From Gemmatimonadota bacterium (GTDB taxonomy: Bacteria > ARS69): 64,000 bases of DNA. Numbering within the stretch: position 1 is the first letter of the stretch; each line of letters starts with the position of its first letter. Both the position numbers and the translations under genes were made by a program. The DNA is taken from NCBI GenBank assembly GCA_030747075.1, contig JASLLL010000010.1, forward strand, positions 19,679 to 83,678, written 5' to 3'. The notes under the pieces were generated by a model, which saw nothing but the letters and a program-made list of their open reading frames with translations, was not told the DNA's origin and ran no database searches. Positions 54,568 through 62,499 of this stretch are shown piece after piece.

Positions 54568-56667
54568 TCAGCGGAAGAGCGCTCCCAGTTCATCCGGGGG
54601 CGTGAATCGGGTTCCGTGTCGTTCCGCAAGCCCTTCCAGCGTGCGCCGTGCGTCCTCTTCGCCGACGCTTCGTGCCCATCGCGCAACGCCCCCGAGAAAA
54701 GGCGGGAAGCCGAAGCCCATGACCGAACCGATGTCCAGATGGTCCGGTTCCCGCACCACTCCATCCGCCAGGCACCGCGCGGCTTCGGCCAGCATTCCCG
54801 CCATCAGACGGTCCGTGATCTCCTGATCCGTCACGGCCGGGCCGCTTTCGGAGATTCCGAGATCCGCCGTGTTCGGGCGTCGTTTCTTCTTCGGCCCCGC
54901 CCAGAAGCCGCGCCCGGCCTTGGCACCCAGCGCGCCGGCTTCCAGCAGACGAGGCATGATGTCGGCCGGTCTCGCACGCTCCCCGAATGCATCCTCCAGG
55001 ACCCCGGAGACCTTCGCGGCCACATCGATGCCCACTTCGTCCAGCACGCGGAGCGGTCCCATGGGCATGCCGAATCGCTTCATGGCCCGGTCGATCCGGT
55101 CCACCCCCACACCTTCCGCCACGGCGATGGCGGCTTCATTGAGGTAGGGGAGGAGCAACCGGTTCACCAGGAATCCGGGACGGTCCGCGACCACCAGCGG
55201 AGTTTTCTTCAGCCGCCGGACCAGACCCACTGCGCGTTCCAGTACTTCGGGCGCGGTCTCCTCTCCGGGGATAATCTCCACGAGCGGCATTCGATCGACG
55301 GGATTGAAGAAGTGGATCCCGACGAGACGGGTCGGGTCCGAAAGCCCTGCCGCGATCCGCGAGATTGGAATGGAGGAAGTGTTCGTGGCGAGGTAGGCCG
55401 TCGGAGGCAGCATATCCTCCAGAGCTCGGAAGACCGCAATCTTCAGGTCCAGCACTTCCGGTACGGCCTCGATGACGAAGGCCGCGTCAGCCATGCCGGT
55501 GTCGCCCGTCGTGGGGGAGATTCGTGCCAGAATAGCGTCTCGATCACGGGGATGAAGTGCGCGTCGACGCGTCCGGCGGTTCAGGGGGGCGGCGGCGCCC
55601 GCAAGGCCCACGCGAAGTGGCTCGACGGCAGTGTCCTTCAGCCGAACCGCGAGCCCGCGCGTCGCGAGGGCGCCTGCGATTCCTCCGCCCATGGTGCCCG
55701 CACCGATCACTCCCGCCTTTGCGGAGGTGCGGTCCACCGGAGATTCCGCCCCGGTCCAGGGATGCCGGGCGAGCGCTTCGCTGCCCTGAAAGAGGAACAA
55801 CAGGCTCTTCGACTCCGGAGTGACCGCGAGGCGGCCGAATGCCTCCGCCTCCCTGGCCATCGCCTTCTTGCGCTTGAGCCCCAGCCCTCCGATCACCCGG
55901 TCGATGATCTCCGGCGCGGCGGGGTAGTGTCCGCCGGTTTTCTTGAGAACGCCGCGGCGCGTGGCGCTGCGCAGAACGGCCCGTCCGATGGGGTTGCCTC
56001 CCAACGCCGAATCCGTAAGCCGGGACATGGCCGGGCGCTTCTTGCGGCGGACGCCGGTCCTGGCGACCTGCGCAGCCACTTCCTCCAGGAGCTCCGGCGC
56101 GGCCAGACGGTCCACGACTCCGCGCGCGAGCGCCTGTTTCGGTCGCAGGTTGCCACCGGTCAGGATCAGCGGGAGCGCCGCCGTGACTCCGGTAAGTCGA
56201 GGAAGGCGCCATGTACCGCCGAATCCCGGGAGAATGCCGAGGCGGACCTCGGGCAGCCCGAGGATGACGGAGTCCCCGTCAGCAGCAACACGCCAGGTAC
56301 ACGCCATGGCCGTCTCAAACCCGCCTCCGAGACAGGAACCGCCGATGGCGGCGACCGTCGGGAACGGGAGGTCCTCCAGCCGGTCCAGGAGCGCCTGCCC
56401 GGTTCGGGCGGCCTCTTCGGCCCTGGCGGGATCCTCCAGAGAGGCAATCAGCGAAATGTCCGCGCCGGCGATGAAGTTCCCGGGCTTGGCCGAGAGCAAA
56501 AGGAGTCCCTTCGGCGCGGCGGCTTCTGCTTCGTCCAGAGCGGCGGTCATATCGATGAGCCAGCGCTCATCCACGAGATTGACCCGGGAATCCGGGCGGT
56601 CGAAGACGATGGCGAGGATCCCCTCGCCGCAGTCCTTGAGTGTGAGGACGCTTCCGGTTTTCGTCAT
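54568..56667 (-). CDS. Fatty-acid oxidation multifunctional protein (enoyl-CoA hydratase / 3-hydroxyacyl-CoA dehydrogenase)
   Basis: A protein of 699 residues, FadB/FadJ-like. Residues 1-190 are crotonase: NFIAGADISLI oxyanion loop, CLGGGFETAMAC and LPEVRLGILPGFGGTWRLPR with both catalytic Glu. The NAD-binding dehydrogenase follows with VIGAGTMGGGIAGALATRGL, NTSSIPISRIA and GIHFFNPVDRMPLVEII, and the C-terminal helical domain has VVADRPGFLVNRLLLPYLNE. It carries out hydration and oxidation steps of beta-oxidation. ATG 56667 overlaps the thiolase stop (ATGA). Confidence 0.94.
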   Translation of the reverse strand: MTKTGSVLTLKDCGEGILAIVFDRPDSRVNLVDERWLIDMTAALDEAEAAAPKGLLLLSAKPGNFIAGADISLIASLEDPARAEEAARTGQALLDRLEDLPFPTVAAIGGSCLGGGFETAMACTWRVAADGDSVILGLPEVRLGILPGFGGTWRLPRLTGVTAALPLILTGGNLRPKQALARGVVDRLAAPELLEEVAAQVARTGVRRKKRPAMSRLTDSALGGNPIGRAVLRSATRRGVLKKTGGHYPAAPEIIDRVIGGLGLKRKKAMAREAEAFGRLAVTPESKSLLFLFQGSEALARHPWTGAESPVDRTSAKAGVIGAGTMGGGIAGALATRGLAVRLKDTAVEPLRVGLAGAAAPLNRRTRRRALHPRDRDAILARISPTTGDTGMADAAFVIEAVPEVLDLKIAVFRALEDMLPPTAYLATNTSSIPISRIAAGLSDPTRLVGIHFFNPVDRMPLVEIIPGEETAPEVLERAVGLVRRLKKTPLVVADRPGFLVNRLLLPYLNEAAIAVAEGVGVDRIDRAMKRFGMPMGPLRVLDEVGIDVAAKVSGVLEDAFGERARPADIMPRLLEAGALGAKAGRGFWAGPKKKRRPNTADLGISESGPAVTDQEITDRLMAGMLAEAARCLADGVVREPDHLDIGSVMGFGFPPFLGGVARWARSVGEEDARRTLEGLAERHGTRFTPPDELGALFR

Positions 56668-57953
56668 GATACGCGCTCCATCACAATGGCCGACCCCTGT
56701 CCTCCACCTACGCACAGTGTGGCCAGTCCGAGGGCTCCGCCGCTCTGGCGAAGCTGTCGCAGAAGGGTCACGACGAGTCGCGTCCCCGTAGCACCGATAG
56801 GATGTCCCAGGGCGATCGCCCCGCCGTCCGCATTCAGCCGGTCTCTTCGAATCTCCCCGGTGGCGGACGCGCGACCGAGTTCTTCGCTTGCAAAGCGGTC
56901 ACTGGCGAAGGCGCGCTCGTTTGCGATCACCTGCGCGGCAAACGCCTCGTTGATCTCGATCCGATCGATGTCCGCCATTCGGACGCCGGCATGATCGAGA
57001 GCCAGCGGCGTGGCGTAGGCCGGCCCCAGCCCCATCCTTCGCGGGGAGAGTCCCGCGGTGGCGGTGCCGAGAATCTTCGCCACCGGGGTCAGTCCCAGCT
57101 CCGCGGCGTAGTCCTCGGATGCGACGACCACCGCTGCCGCGCCGTCCGTGACCTGACACGAGTTTCCCGCCGTCACGGTGCCGTCCCGCCGTTCGAAAAC
57201 AGGCCGAAGCCCGGAGAGTGCTTCTGTCGTCTGGTTCTCTCTTGGGCCGACATCCTTCTCGATGACTTTCTTGAAGCCCGGGCCGACGAACACCGGCGTG
57301 ACTTCTTCGGCGATGCGTCCATCCTCCCACGCGTCTACGGCCCGGAGGTGGCTGGAGAGTGCGAACTCGTCCTGCTCTTCACGGGAGATTCCAAACTCCC
57401 GGGCGAGGACCTCCGCCGTTCGGCCCATGCTGAGCCCGCACACGGGATCCGTGAGTCCGTCGAGGAGCGCGGGGTGTGGCATCATGTCCCGGGGGCGTAG
57501 CGCACGCAGCGCGGCGAGCTTTGCCGGGATCGACCGGGCTCGGGACCAGCGCACGAACCAGGGGTTGGCCTCCGGCGGCAGCACCATCGGCGCCCGGCTG
57601 AGGTTCTCCGTGCCGGCGGCCACGATCAGGCGGGCTTCCCCGGAGGTGATCTTCGCCGCAGCGAGAATGACGGCCTCCATGCCGGATGCGCAGTTTCGGT
57701 GCACGGTGAGTCCGGGTGTGGACTCGGGCAGGCCCGCCATGAGTCCGATGACGCGGGCGATGTTCGGTGCGTCCGAGGGCGTACCCGCATTCCCCACGAT
57801 GATTTCATCCACGCGGTCGGCAGGCGTTCCGGAGCGTTCCAGAGTTTCGCGGACGACGCGTCGTCCCAACTCCTTCGCATGGATATCACGCAGCGCGGTT
57901 CCCGAGCGGACCAAGGGGGTGCGCACCCCGTCCAGAAGTACGGCATTCGGCAT
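56664..57953 (-). CDS. Acetyl-CoA acyltransferase (thiolase)
   Basis: A protein of 429 residues, FadA/FadI-like. The nucleophile Cys is in TVHRNCASGMEAVILAA; EINEAFAAQVIANERA, GGAIALGHPIGATGTR and ATLCVGGGQGSAIVME carry the remaining active-site residues. It cleaves 3-ketoacyl-CoA. The ATG at 57953 shares bases with the patatin stop (TGATG), and the stop overlaps the multifunctional gene, so the three form one operon read leftward. Confidence 0.94.
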   Translation of the reverse strand: MPNAVLLDGVRTPLVRSGTALRDIHAKELGRRVVRETLERSGTPADRVDEIIVGNAGTPSDAPNIARVIGLMAGLPESTPGLTVHRNCASGMEAVILAAAKITSGEARLIVAAGTENLSRAPMVLPPEANPWFVRWSRARSIPAKLAALRALRPRDMMPHPALLDGLTDPVCGLSMGRTAEVLAREFGISREEQDEFALSSHLRAVDAWEDGRIAEEVTPVFVGPGFKKVIEKDVGPRENQTTEALSGLRPVFERRDGTVTAGNSCQVTDGAAAVVVASEDYAAELGLTPVAKILGTATAGLSPRRMGLGPAYATPLALDHAGVRMADIDRIEINEAFAAQVIANERAFASDRFASEELGRASATGEIRRDRLNADGGAIALGHPIGATGTRLVVTLLRQLRQSGGALGLATLCVGGGQGSAIVMERVS

Positions 57954-58837
57954 CAGAGACCTCTCCCCGGGAGTCCGGCGGGGGCAAAGCGCGCCCGAAT
58001 ACGGCGCACAAACCCGCCAATCCCATGACGGTTGGCGTTGGCTTCCAGAGCGGCATGAATGGAAGGCAGGACGCGCCGCGCACTCTGATACCCGCACTCG
58101 ACGAGGTCGTCCACACGGTCCAGGTCGTAGGAACCGAAGTCCGCCAGATCCGGATGGATGACAACGCTTGCGTACCGTTCAGAGACAGCGGCATTTCGCT
58201 GGGACACATAACCGATCACGCGCAGTGCCAGTTCCAGGAAGTTGCGTGGGTGGGCTTCCCAGTTGCGCGTGCTGCCCAAGTTCACCCCCACGGTGACTTC
58301 ACATCCCATGGACTGCAGAGTCTGAATGGGAAGGTACTCCACAAGACCGCCGTCGGCGATGAGGTGCCCGTCGATCATCACGGGCGTGAAGACCTGTGGA
58401 ATGGAGCAACTCCCGCGCACGGCCGCAGCTACAGACCCGCGCGTGAAGACGATCTTCTTTCCCGTGGTCAGGTCGGCTCCGACGACGGCAAACGGAACGG
58501 GGAGGTCCTCAAACCTCGCGTGGCCCAGCTCCTCATTGATGAGTTTCTCCATTTTCTCGTTGGAGAAGAGCCCCATCTTCGGGAGCGTGACATTCGACAG
58601 TCTCTTCCAGGATAGATTGCGGGCGAGTTCCACGATCTCGTCCGAAGAACGGCCTGCCGCATAGTACGCCCCCACCAGCGACCCGCCGCTGGTCCCCGCG
58701 ATGGCGCGGATGGGGATCTTGGCCTCTTCGAGTGCCCGGAGCACTCCTATGTGAGCCGAGACCCGCGCCACGCCTCCGGAGAGAGCCACGCCGATCCCCT
58801 CCCGTGCGTTTCGTGCCACCGTGTCCTTCTCCTCCAC
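57953..58837 (-). CDS. Patatin-like phospholipase (RssA/YchK-like)
   Basis: A protein of 294 residues. The oxyanion loop lies in GVALSGGVARVSAHIGVLRA, the nucleophile Ser in IAGTSGGSLVGAYY (G-X-S-X-G), and the catalytic Asp in IADGGLVEYLPI: a complete Ser-Asp dyad. It hydrolyses acyl esters of lipids, possibly supplying fatty acids to the two beta-oxidation enzymes encoded behind it; that link is inference from the operon. It diverges from the UPF0158 gene. Confidence 0.88.
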   Translation of the reverse strand: MEEKDTVARNAREGIGVALSGGVARVSAHIGVLRALEEAKIPIRAIAGTSGGSLVGAYYAAGRSSDEIVELARNLSWKRLSNVTLPKMGLFSNEKMEKLINEELGHARFEDLPVPFAVVGADLTTGKKIVFTRGSVAAAVRGSCSIPQVFTPVMIDGHLIADGGLVEYLPIQTLQSMGCEVTVGVNLGSTRNWEAHPRNFLELALRVIGYVSQRNAAVSERYASVVIHPDLADFGSYDLDRVDDLVECGYQSARRVLPSIHAALEANANRHGIGGFVRRIRARFAPAGLPGRGL

Positions 58838-58866
58838 TTGACCGGCTTCCGGCGTGACGCTAGCCT
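58838..58866 (+). promoter_or_regulatory. Promoter of the UPF0158-pfk operon
   Basis: TTGACC (58838-58843), 17 bases, TAGCCT (58861-58866). The transcript start is near 58873, so the leader is about 104 bases. Confidence 0.5.
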
Positions 58867-58905
58867 GTGTGCGCGTGGGCCTTCTGTGCGAGTGTCACTC
58901 CACTT

Positions 58906-58950
58906 TGTCGCGACATCAGCATGTCGTCATCATTGATTCGAAACATCAAT
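58906..58950 (+). promoter_or_regulatory. Two palindromes in the leader of the UPF0158-pfk operon
   Basis: TGTCGCGACA (58906-58915) is a perfect 10-base palindrome, followed six bases later by another TGTCG. ATTGAT (58932-58937) and ATCAAT (58945-58950) form a second inverted repeat with a seven-base loop. They may be operators or RNA hairpins; no known element is recognised. Confidence 0.35.
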
Positions 58951-58976
58951 CCTTCCATGAAATCCGAAGGGTGTCC

Positions 58977-59456
58977 ATGAACCCGTCCACCATTGCCAGC
59001 ATCGACCGAGCGGCGCTCTCCCGTGCGTTGGAAGACGCCGATTCCGATCGCGAACACTACCTCTGCCTGACGGCCGGGACTCTTCACACTTTCGTCAGAT
59101 CCCGTGCTTCGGATGAGTCCGCAGACGCATACGAGCGCGTTCAGGAGGGGTTGGGGGACGAGTTCCTCAGGATTCCTTCCCGAAATCCGCAGGCGGCGTT
59201 TGAAGAGATCGAGGACTTTGTGGAGTCGGTGGAGAATCCGGAGATCCGGGACGAGTTCTTCCGGGCGATTGAGCGGCGTGGGGCGCTCCGCAATTTCCGC
59301 GAGGCCATCCTTCCGCACTCGCAGGAGATGCAGCGCTGGTCGGAGTGGCGCCGGGAGGGCAGGGAGAAGCGTATGGAGGGCTTTCTGCGCTCTCTTCCCG
59401 GCGAGGCGCTCACCGGAGACGGAGACCTGAACGGCGAAGAGATCGGAGCGACATGA
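58977..59456 (+). CDS. UPF0158-family protein
   Basis: A protein of 159 residues. The family pattern is clear: DREHYLCLTAGTLHTF, EFLRIPSRNPQAAFEEIEDF, FFRAIERRGALRNFREAI, and SEWRREGREKRMEGFLRSL. Its function is unknown; members are small, soluble and acidic. ATG 58977 follows CCGAAGGGTGTCC. Its stop overlaps the phosphofructokinase start (ATGA). Confidence 0.82.
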   Translation: MNPSTIASIDRAALSRALEDADSDREHYLCLTAGTLHTFVRSRASDESADAYERVQEGLGDEFLRIPSRNPQAAFEEIEDFVESVENPEIRDEFFRAIERRGALRNFREAILPHSQEMQRWSEWRREGREKRMEGFLRSLPGEALTGDGDLNGEEIGAT

Positions 59457-60556
59457 CCGGGCGCAGGCGGCTTCCAAGGATCGGGATTCTCACGGGTGGG
59501 GGAGATGCACCCGGGCTGAACGCAGTCATTCGGGCGGTCGTGAAGGCGGCGACCGGGCGCGGTTGGGAGGTCCTCGGGATCGAGGACGGTTTCGAAGGGC
59601 TGTTCGGACAGGACGGCATTCGCTCGCTCGCCAGAGACGATGTCCGGGGGATTCTCCAGACAGGGGGCACCATTCTGGGGTGCAGCAATCGTGGGGATCC
59701 GTTCGCCTTTCCGGTGGAGCGCGACGGGGAGATCGTTCGGGAGGATCGCTCGCAGGAAGTCGTGGATCGCATTCGCATCCTGGGGCTTGATGCGCTGGTG
59801 GTGGTCGGCGGGGATGGTTCGCTGGGGATTGCGCAGCGCCTCTCGGAGAAGGGGATTCCCGTCGTGGGCATTCCCAAGACGATCGACAACGATGTTCCCG
59901 GGACCGACGCCACTTTCGGGTTCAATACGGCGTGCGAGACCGCCATGGATGCCATCGACCGGCTTCACACGACTGCTGCCAGCCATCAGCGGGTCATGGT
60001 GATTGAGGTCATGGGGCGGGATGCCGGGTGGATTGCCCTCAAGGCCGGGGCGGCAGGTGGTGGGGATGTGATTCTGATTCCGGAGATCCCGTTCGATCTG
60101 GAGAAGGTCTGTCGGAAAGTCGCGGAGAGAGAGGCGAGAGGAGCCCGTTTCTCCATTGTCGTCGTTGCGGAGGGAGCCCGCTCCATCGACGGCGGGAAGG
60201 CTCTCCTGGAATCCGCGGAAGATGCAGCCAGCGGCTTTGAACGCCTTGGCGGGATGGGCGAACGCGTTGCGGCTGCCGTTCACGAGCGTCTCGGGGTGGA
60301 ATGCCGCGTCACGGTGCTGGGACATGTGCAGCGCGGGGGAAGCCCTTCCGCCCGCGACCGGGTTCTGGGGACGCGCTTCGGAGTGGGGGCGGTGGAACTC
60401 GTGGAAAGAAAAGAGTTTGGCCGTATGGTGGCGATCCGCGGGAATCAGATCACCTCCGTAGCGTTGTCTGAGGTGGGGGGGCGCACCCGTCCCGTGCCCG
60501 TCGACGGAGACGAGATTCGCGCCATCGAGGCCGTCGGGGTGAGCTTCGGGCGCTAG
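59453..60556 (+). CDS. 6-phosphofructokinase, donor (ATP or PPi) unresolved
   Basis: A protein of 367 residues. Motifs are GILTGGGDAPGLNAVIRAVV, VVGGDGSLGIAQRL, GIPKTIDNDVPGTDATFGFN, VMVIEVMGRDAGWIAL and VLGHVQRGGSPSARDR. GGDGS has Gly where typical PPi enzymes have Asp, but KTIDND has Lys where E. coli ATP-PFK has Gly; this Gly/Lys mix is typical of the group III (mixed-substrate) branch, so donor use cannot be read from sequence. It phosphorylates fructose 6-phosphate. ATG 59453 overlaps the UPF0158 stop. Confidence 0.92.
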   Translation: MTGRRRLPRIGILTGGGDAPGLNAVIRAVVKAATGRGWEVLGIEDGFEGLFGQDGIRSLARDDVRGILQTGGTILGCSNRGDPFAFPVERDGEIVREDRSQEVVDRIRILGLDALVVVGGDGSLGIAQRLSEKGIPVVGIPKTIDNDVPGTDATFGFNTACETAMDAIDRLHTTAASHQRVMVIEVMGRDAGWIALKAGAAGGGDVILIPEIPFDLEKVCRKVAEREARGARFSIVVVAEGARSIDGGKALLESAEDAASGFERLGGMGERVAAAVHERLGVECRVTVLGHVQRGGSPSARDRVLGTRFGVGAVELVERKEFGRMVAIRGNQITSVALSEVGGRTRPVPVDGDEIRAIEAVGVSFGR

Positions 60557-60619
60557 TTCCGCGCGCTCCCTGAAATCGCCCACCGCTGAGTCGAGACCCA
60601 CTGTCGCCGGACTGCTCCT

Positions 60620-60644
60620 CGGCGCGAGTCCCGTCGAAGCGCCG
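60620..60644 (+). terminator. Possible hairpin terminator after phosphofructokinase gene
   Basis: CGGCGC (60620-60625) pairs with GCGCCG (60639-60644), loop 13 bases, 63 bases after the stop. No T-run. Confidence 0.3.
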
Positions 60645-60702
60645 GGTTGCTCCCGATCCATCTCTCAGTTGGCGGATTCTTCTGGATTTTCCTGAAATGC
60701 CC

Positions 60703-60741
60703 TTGACGGTTAGGTCCTCTTGCTATTTTCTGTGAAAAGTA
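60703..60741 (+). promoter_or_regulatory. Promoter and candidate autoregulatory operator of the XRE regulator
   Basis: TTGACG (60703-60708) and an extended -10 TGcTATTTT (60721-60729), spacer 15. TTTTC (60726-60730) and GAAAA (60734-60738) form an inverted repeat across the -10 and the likely start site, inside the larger near-palindrome TATTTTCTGTGAAAAGTA. The patch is strikingly AT-rich for this window. A repressor bound here would block initiation. Confidence 0.5.
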
Positions 60742-60789
60742 TTGGTGAGCTTGAGGTCCTTGTCCTCCAGTCTCTGGAAGGAGCCGATC

Positions 60790-61440
60790 ATGAGCAGGAT
60801 TGGCGAGAATGTTCGTTTCTATCGGAATCTCCGTGAACTTACCCAGACCGCGCTGGCGCGTCAGGTGCAGGTGGCCCCGGCGTACATCAGCCAGATCGAA
60901 GCCAACCAGCGAGTGCCCAGTCTGAAGGTGACGCGACGGATTGCGGATGTGCTCGGCATCGACATGAGTATTCTGGTGCGCGAGGGCTCCCCGGGTGAAT
61001 CGGGTGGAACTCTCACGGACTCGGAGAAGCTGGATCTTCTCCGCGCACTCATTCTCTCCATTGAGAACTCACCGCCCCAAGCGGGGGCGGAGGATGTTCC
61101 GGTGGCCGAAGGGCGCAACTGCGTGGCCCGAGAACTCTTCAGCGAACCGGCGTTCTGCGTGGTTCACCGTGAGTTCCAGCATACGGTGACCTTCGGGAAG
61201 GAGTCGTCGGAGTCGGATGCGGAGTGTCATATCGTTCTGGAAGGGGAGATTCGCTCATCCGAGGATTCCTCAGAGGTGACCGGAAGCGGGGAGAGTCGTT
61301 CGCTTCATGCCGGGGATGGCGACCGGCTGGTGGCTCGAGGCGGCACGCGCGTTGTTTCCCTTTACGCTCCGCGTGTTGAGCTGGCTCGCCTGGTGGACAG
61401 CGTAACGGTGGAGGAGCCGACGGCCACTCCTGTCCCCTGA
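60790..61440 (+). CDS. XRE-family regulator with cupin-like sensor domain
   Basis: A protein of 216 residues. The N-terminal helix-turn-helix (ENVRFYRNLRELTQTALARQ, VAPAYISQIEANQRVPS) is a standard XRE/Cro fold. The second half is cupin-like (AECHIVLEGEIRSS, then LHAGDGDRLVARGGTRVVSL), typical of regulators sensing a small ligand or metal. ATG 60790 follows GGAAGGAG. The target is unknown beyond its own promoter; folE and the large secreted protein lie downstream. Confidence 0.85.
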   Translation: MSRIGENVRFYRNLRELTQTALARQVQVAPAYISQIEANQRVPSLKVTRRIADVLGIDMSILVREGSPGESGGTLTDSEKLDLLRALILSIENSPPQAGAEDVPVAEGRNCVARELFSEPAFCVVHREFQHTVTFGKESSESDAECHIVLEGEIRSSEDSSEVTGSGESRSLHAGDGDRLVARGGTRVVSLYAPRVELARLVDSVTVEEPTATPVP

Positions 61441-61492
61441 CTGAGTGCAGGAACTCTTGCCGAGAGGTGGGTTTGCGAACCGGGGAGCATTC

Positions 61493-61510
61493 TCCGGGAG
61501 GATGCCCGGA
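61493..61510 (+). promoter_or_regulatory. Stem-loop in the folE upstream region
   Basis: TCCGGG (61493-61498) pairs with CCCGGA (61505-61510), loop six bases. Smaller hairpins (GGTT-TGCG-AACC, GGAG-CATT-CTCC) lie just before it, so the 131-base gap is well structured. It may be the terminator of the XRE gene or part of a folE leader. No known riboswitch is recognised. Confidence 0.35.
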
Positions 61511-61571
61511 CAGCGAGCTTCCGTATGACTGAGTGGATCGGCAGGCAGATCCCTCTTGAGAAGGGCGTTTC

Positions 61572-62162
61572 ATGACCTCAAGCCCGGCGCCGAGCGGAAA
61601 CCCGCGACTTCAGAACGCGATCCGGATTCTGCTGGGAGAAATCGGGGAGTCTCCGGAGCGGGAAGGCCTCCTGCGAACCCCGGCCCGCGTGGAGACCGCC
61701 TGGACGCGCCTCGCGGAAGGGTACCTCCAGGATCCCGAAGAGATCCTGGAGGGAGCCGTCTTCGAGGAAGACTGCCAGGAGATGGTGGTCGTGCGGGATA
61801 TTGAGATGTACAGCATGTGCGAGCACCACCTGCTTCCGTTCTTCGGTCGTTGCCATGTCGCCTACCTCCCCAAGGGCCGGATTGTCGGTCTCTCCAAGAT
61901 TGCCCGCCTCGTCGAGGTCTTCTCGCGGCGCCTTCAGGTCCAGGAGCGCCTGACCTCGCAGATTGCTCTGGCCCTGCAGGAGGGGCTGGCACCTCACGGC
62001 GTGGGGGTTGTTGTGGAAGCGCGACATCTCTGCATGATGATGCGTGGTGTGGAGAAGCAGGGCTCTTCCGCCGTCACAAGCTGCCTCCTGGGCGAGTTCC
62101 GGGACAACATGAAGACTCGCAGTGAGTTTCTGAATCTTGTCAGTGGGCGACCGGTTCCCTGA
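61572..62162 (+). CDS. folE: GTP cyclohydrolase I
   Basis: A protein of 196 residues. Zinc and active-site motifs are present: [20 protein letters not shown] (Cys and His), [29 protein letters not shown], and [14 protein letters not shown] with the second zinc Cys. It makes dihydroneopterin triphosphate for folate or pterins. The start at 61572 is weakly supported (GAGAAGGGCG). Later genes of folate synthesis are not nearby. Confidence 0.95.
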   Translation: MTSSPAPSGNPRLQNAIRILLGEIGESPEREGLLRTPARVETAWTRLAEGYLQDPEEILEGAVFEEDCQEMVVVRDIEMYSMCEHHLLPFFGRCHVAYLPKGRIVGLSKIARLVEVFSRRLQVQERLTSQIALALQEGLAPHGVGVVVEARHLCMMMRGVEKQGSSAVTSCLLGEFRDNMKTRSEFLNLVSGRPVP

Positions 62163-62220
62163 CGGGCCTGAAGATGAGTCCTGAGCTTCGTCGCCTTCAT
62201 TGCCAGACTCTGACAGGCAT

Positions 62221-62244
62221 CACCGGGTGAAGTCGCACCGGGTG
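62221..62244. repeat. Tandem 9-base palindromes, 15-base period
   Basis: CACCGGGTG occurs at 62221-62229 and 62236-62244. Each copy is self-complementary around its central G. The spacing suggests a dimeric regulator site about 75 bases before the -35 of the next gene. Its binding protein is unknown. Confidence 0.45.
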
Positions 62245-62262
62245 GTGAGACACAGCACTAGC

Positions 62263-62291
62263 CAAGAGCTAGCAACTCTTGCGGACAAGAG
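62263..62291. terminator. Mutually exclusive hairpins, possible folE terminator
   Basis: CAAGAG (62263-62268), CTCTTG (62276-62281) and CAAGAG (62286-62291): the middle copy can pair with either neighbour. CTAGC-CAAGA-GCTAG overlaps the first. A G-run, not a T-run, follows. Confidence 0.35.
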
Positions 62292-62317
62292 GGGGCCATG
62301 AGGGAGTCGCTGGGTGT

Positions 62318-62346
62318 TTGACTCCCGTGACCCCTTTTGATAGAGT
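62318..62346 (+). promoter_or_regulatory. Promoter of the large secreted protein
   Basis: TTGACT (62318-62323), exactly 17 bases, TAGAGT (62341-62346). It is among the better -35/-10 pairs in the window; the leader to the ATG at 62500 is about 147 bases. Confidence 0.55.
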
Positions 62347-62499
62347 GGCCGTTCGAAACGCTGGTCCTCGAGTCCTCTTGGCCTGATCACGGAAGGAGGA
62401 ATCCGCAGTTTTGTCCCGTGGAGGGTCGCCCGTTGGCACCTTCCGTAATCCCCACCAACTAGATCCTGTGCTGCTACAGCCTCTGAGGGGGTCAGACCT

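Larger units (their letters stand above)
62163..62499 (+). other. Noncoding region: tandem palindromes, hairpins, promoter and leader
   Basis: This 337-base gap holds no convincing long gene. From left: two copies of the palindrome CACCGGGTG (62221, 62236); overlapping hairpins built from CAAGAG/CTCTTG/CAAGAG (62263-62291); a promoter (62318-62346); and a leader of about 147 bases with AGGAGG at 62394. A 30-codon reading frame from TTG 62411 ends in an ATGA overlap with the next gene; it may be a leader peptide or chance. Confidence 0.55.

Noticed and set aside
54355..56994. An 879-codon plus-strand frame opposite the fatty-acid oxidation gene
   Set aside because: Arg/Pro/Ser-rich with no family signal; the minus-strand frame has complete catalytic motifs.
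61441..61571. A folate-type riboswitch before folE
   Set aside because: The region is hairpin-rich but does not show the conserved core of THF or preQ1 riboswitches that I know; kept only as an unassigned stem-loop.
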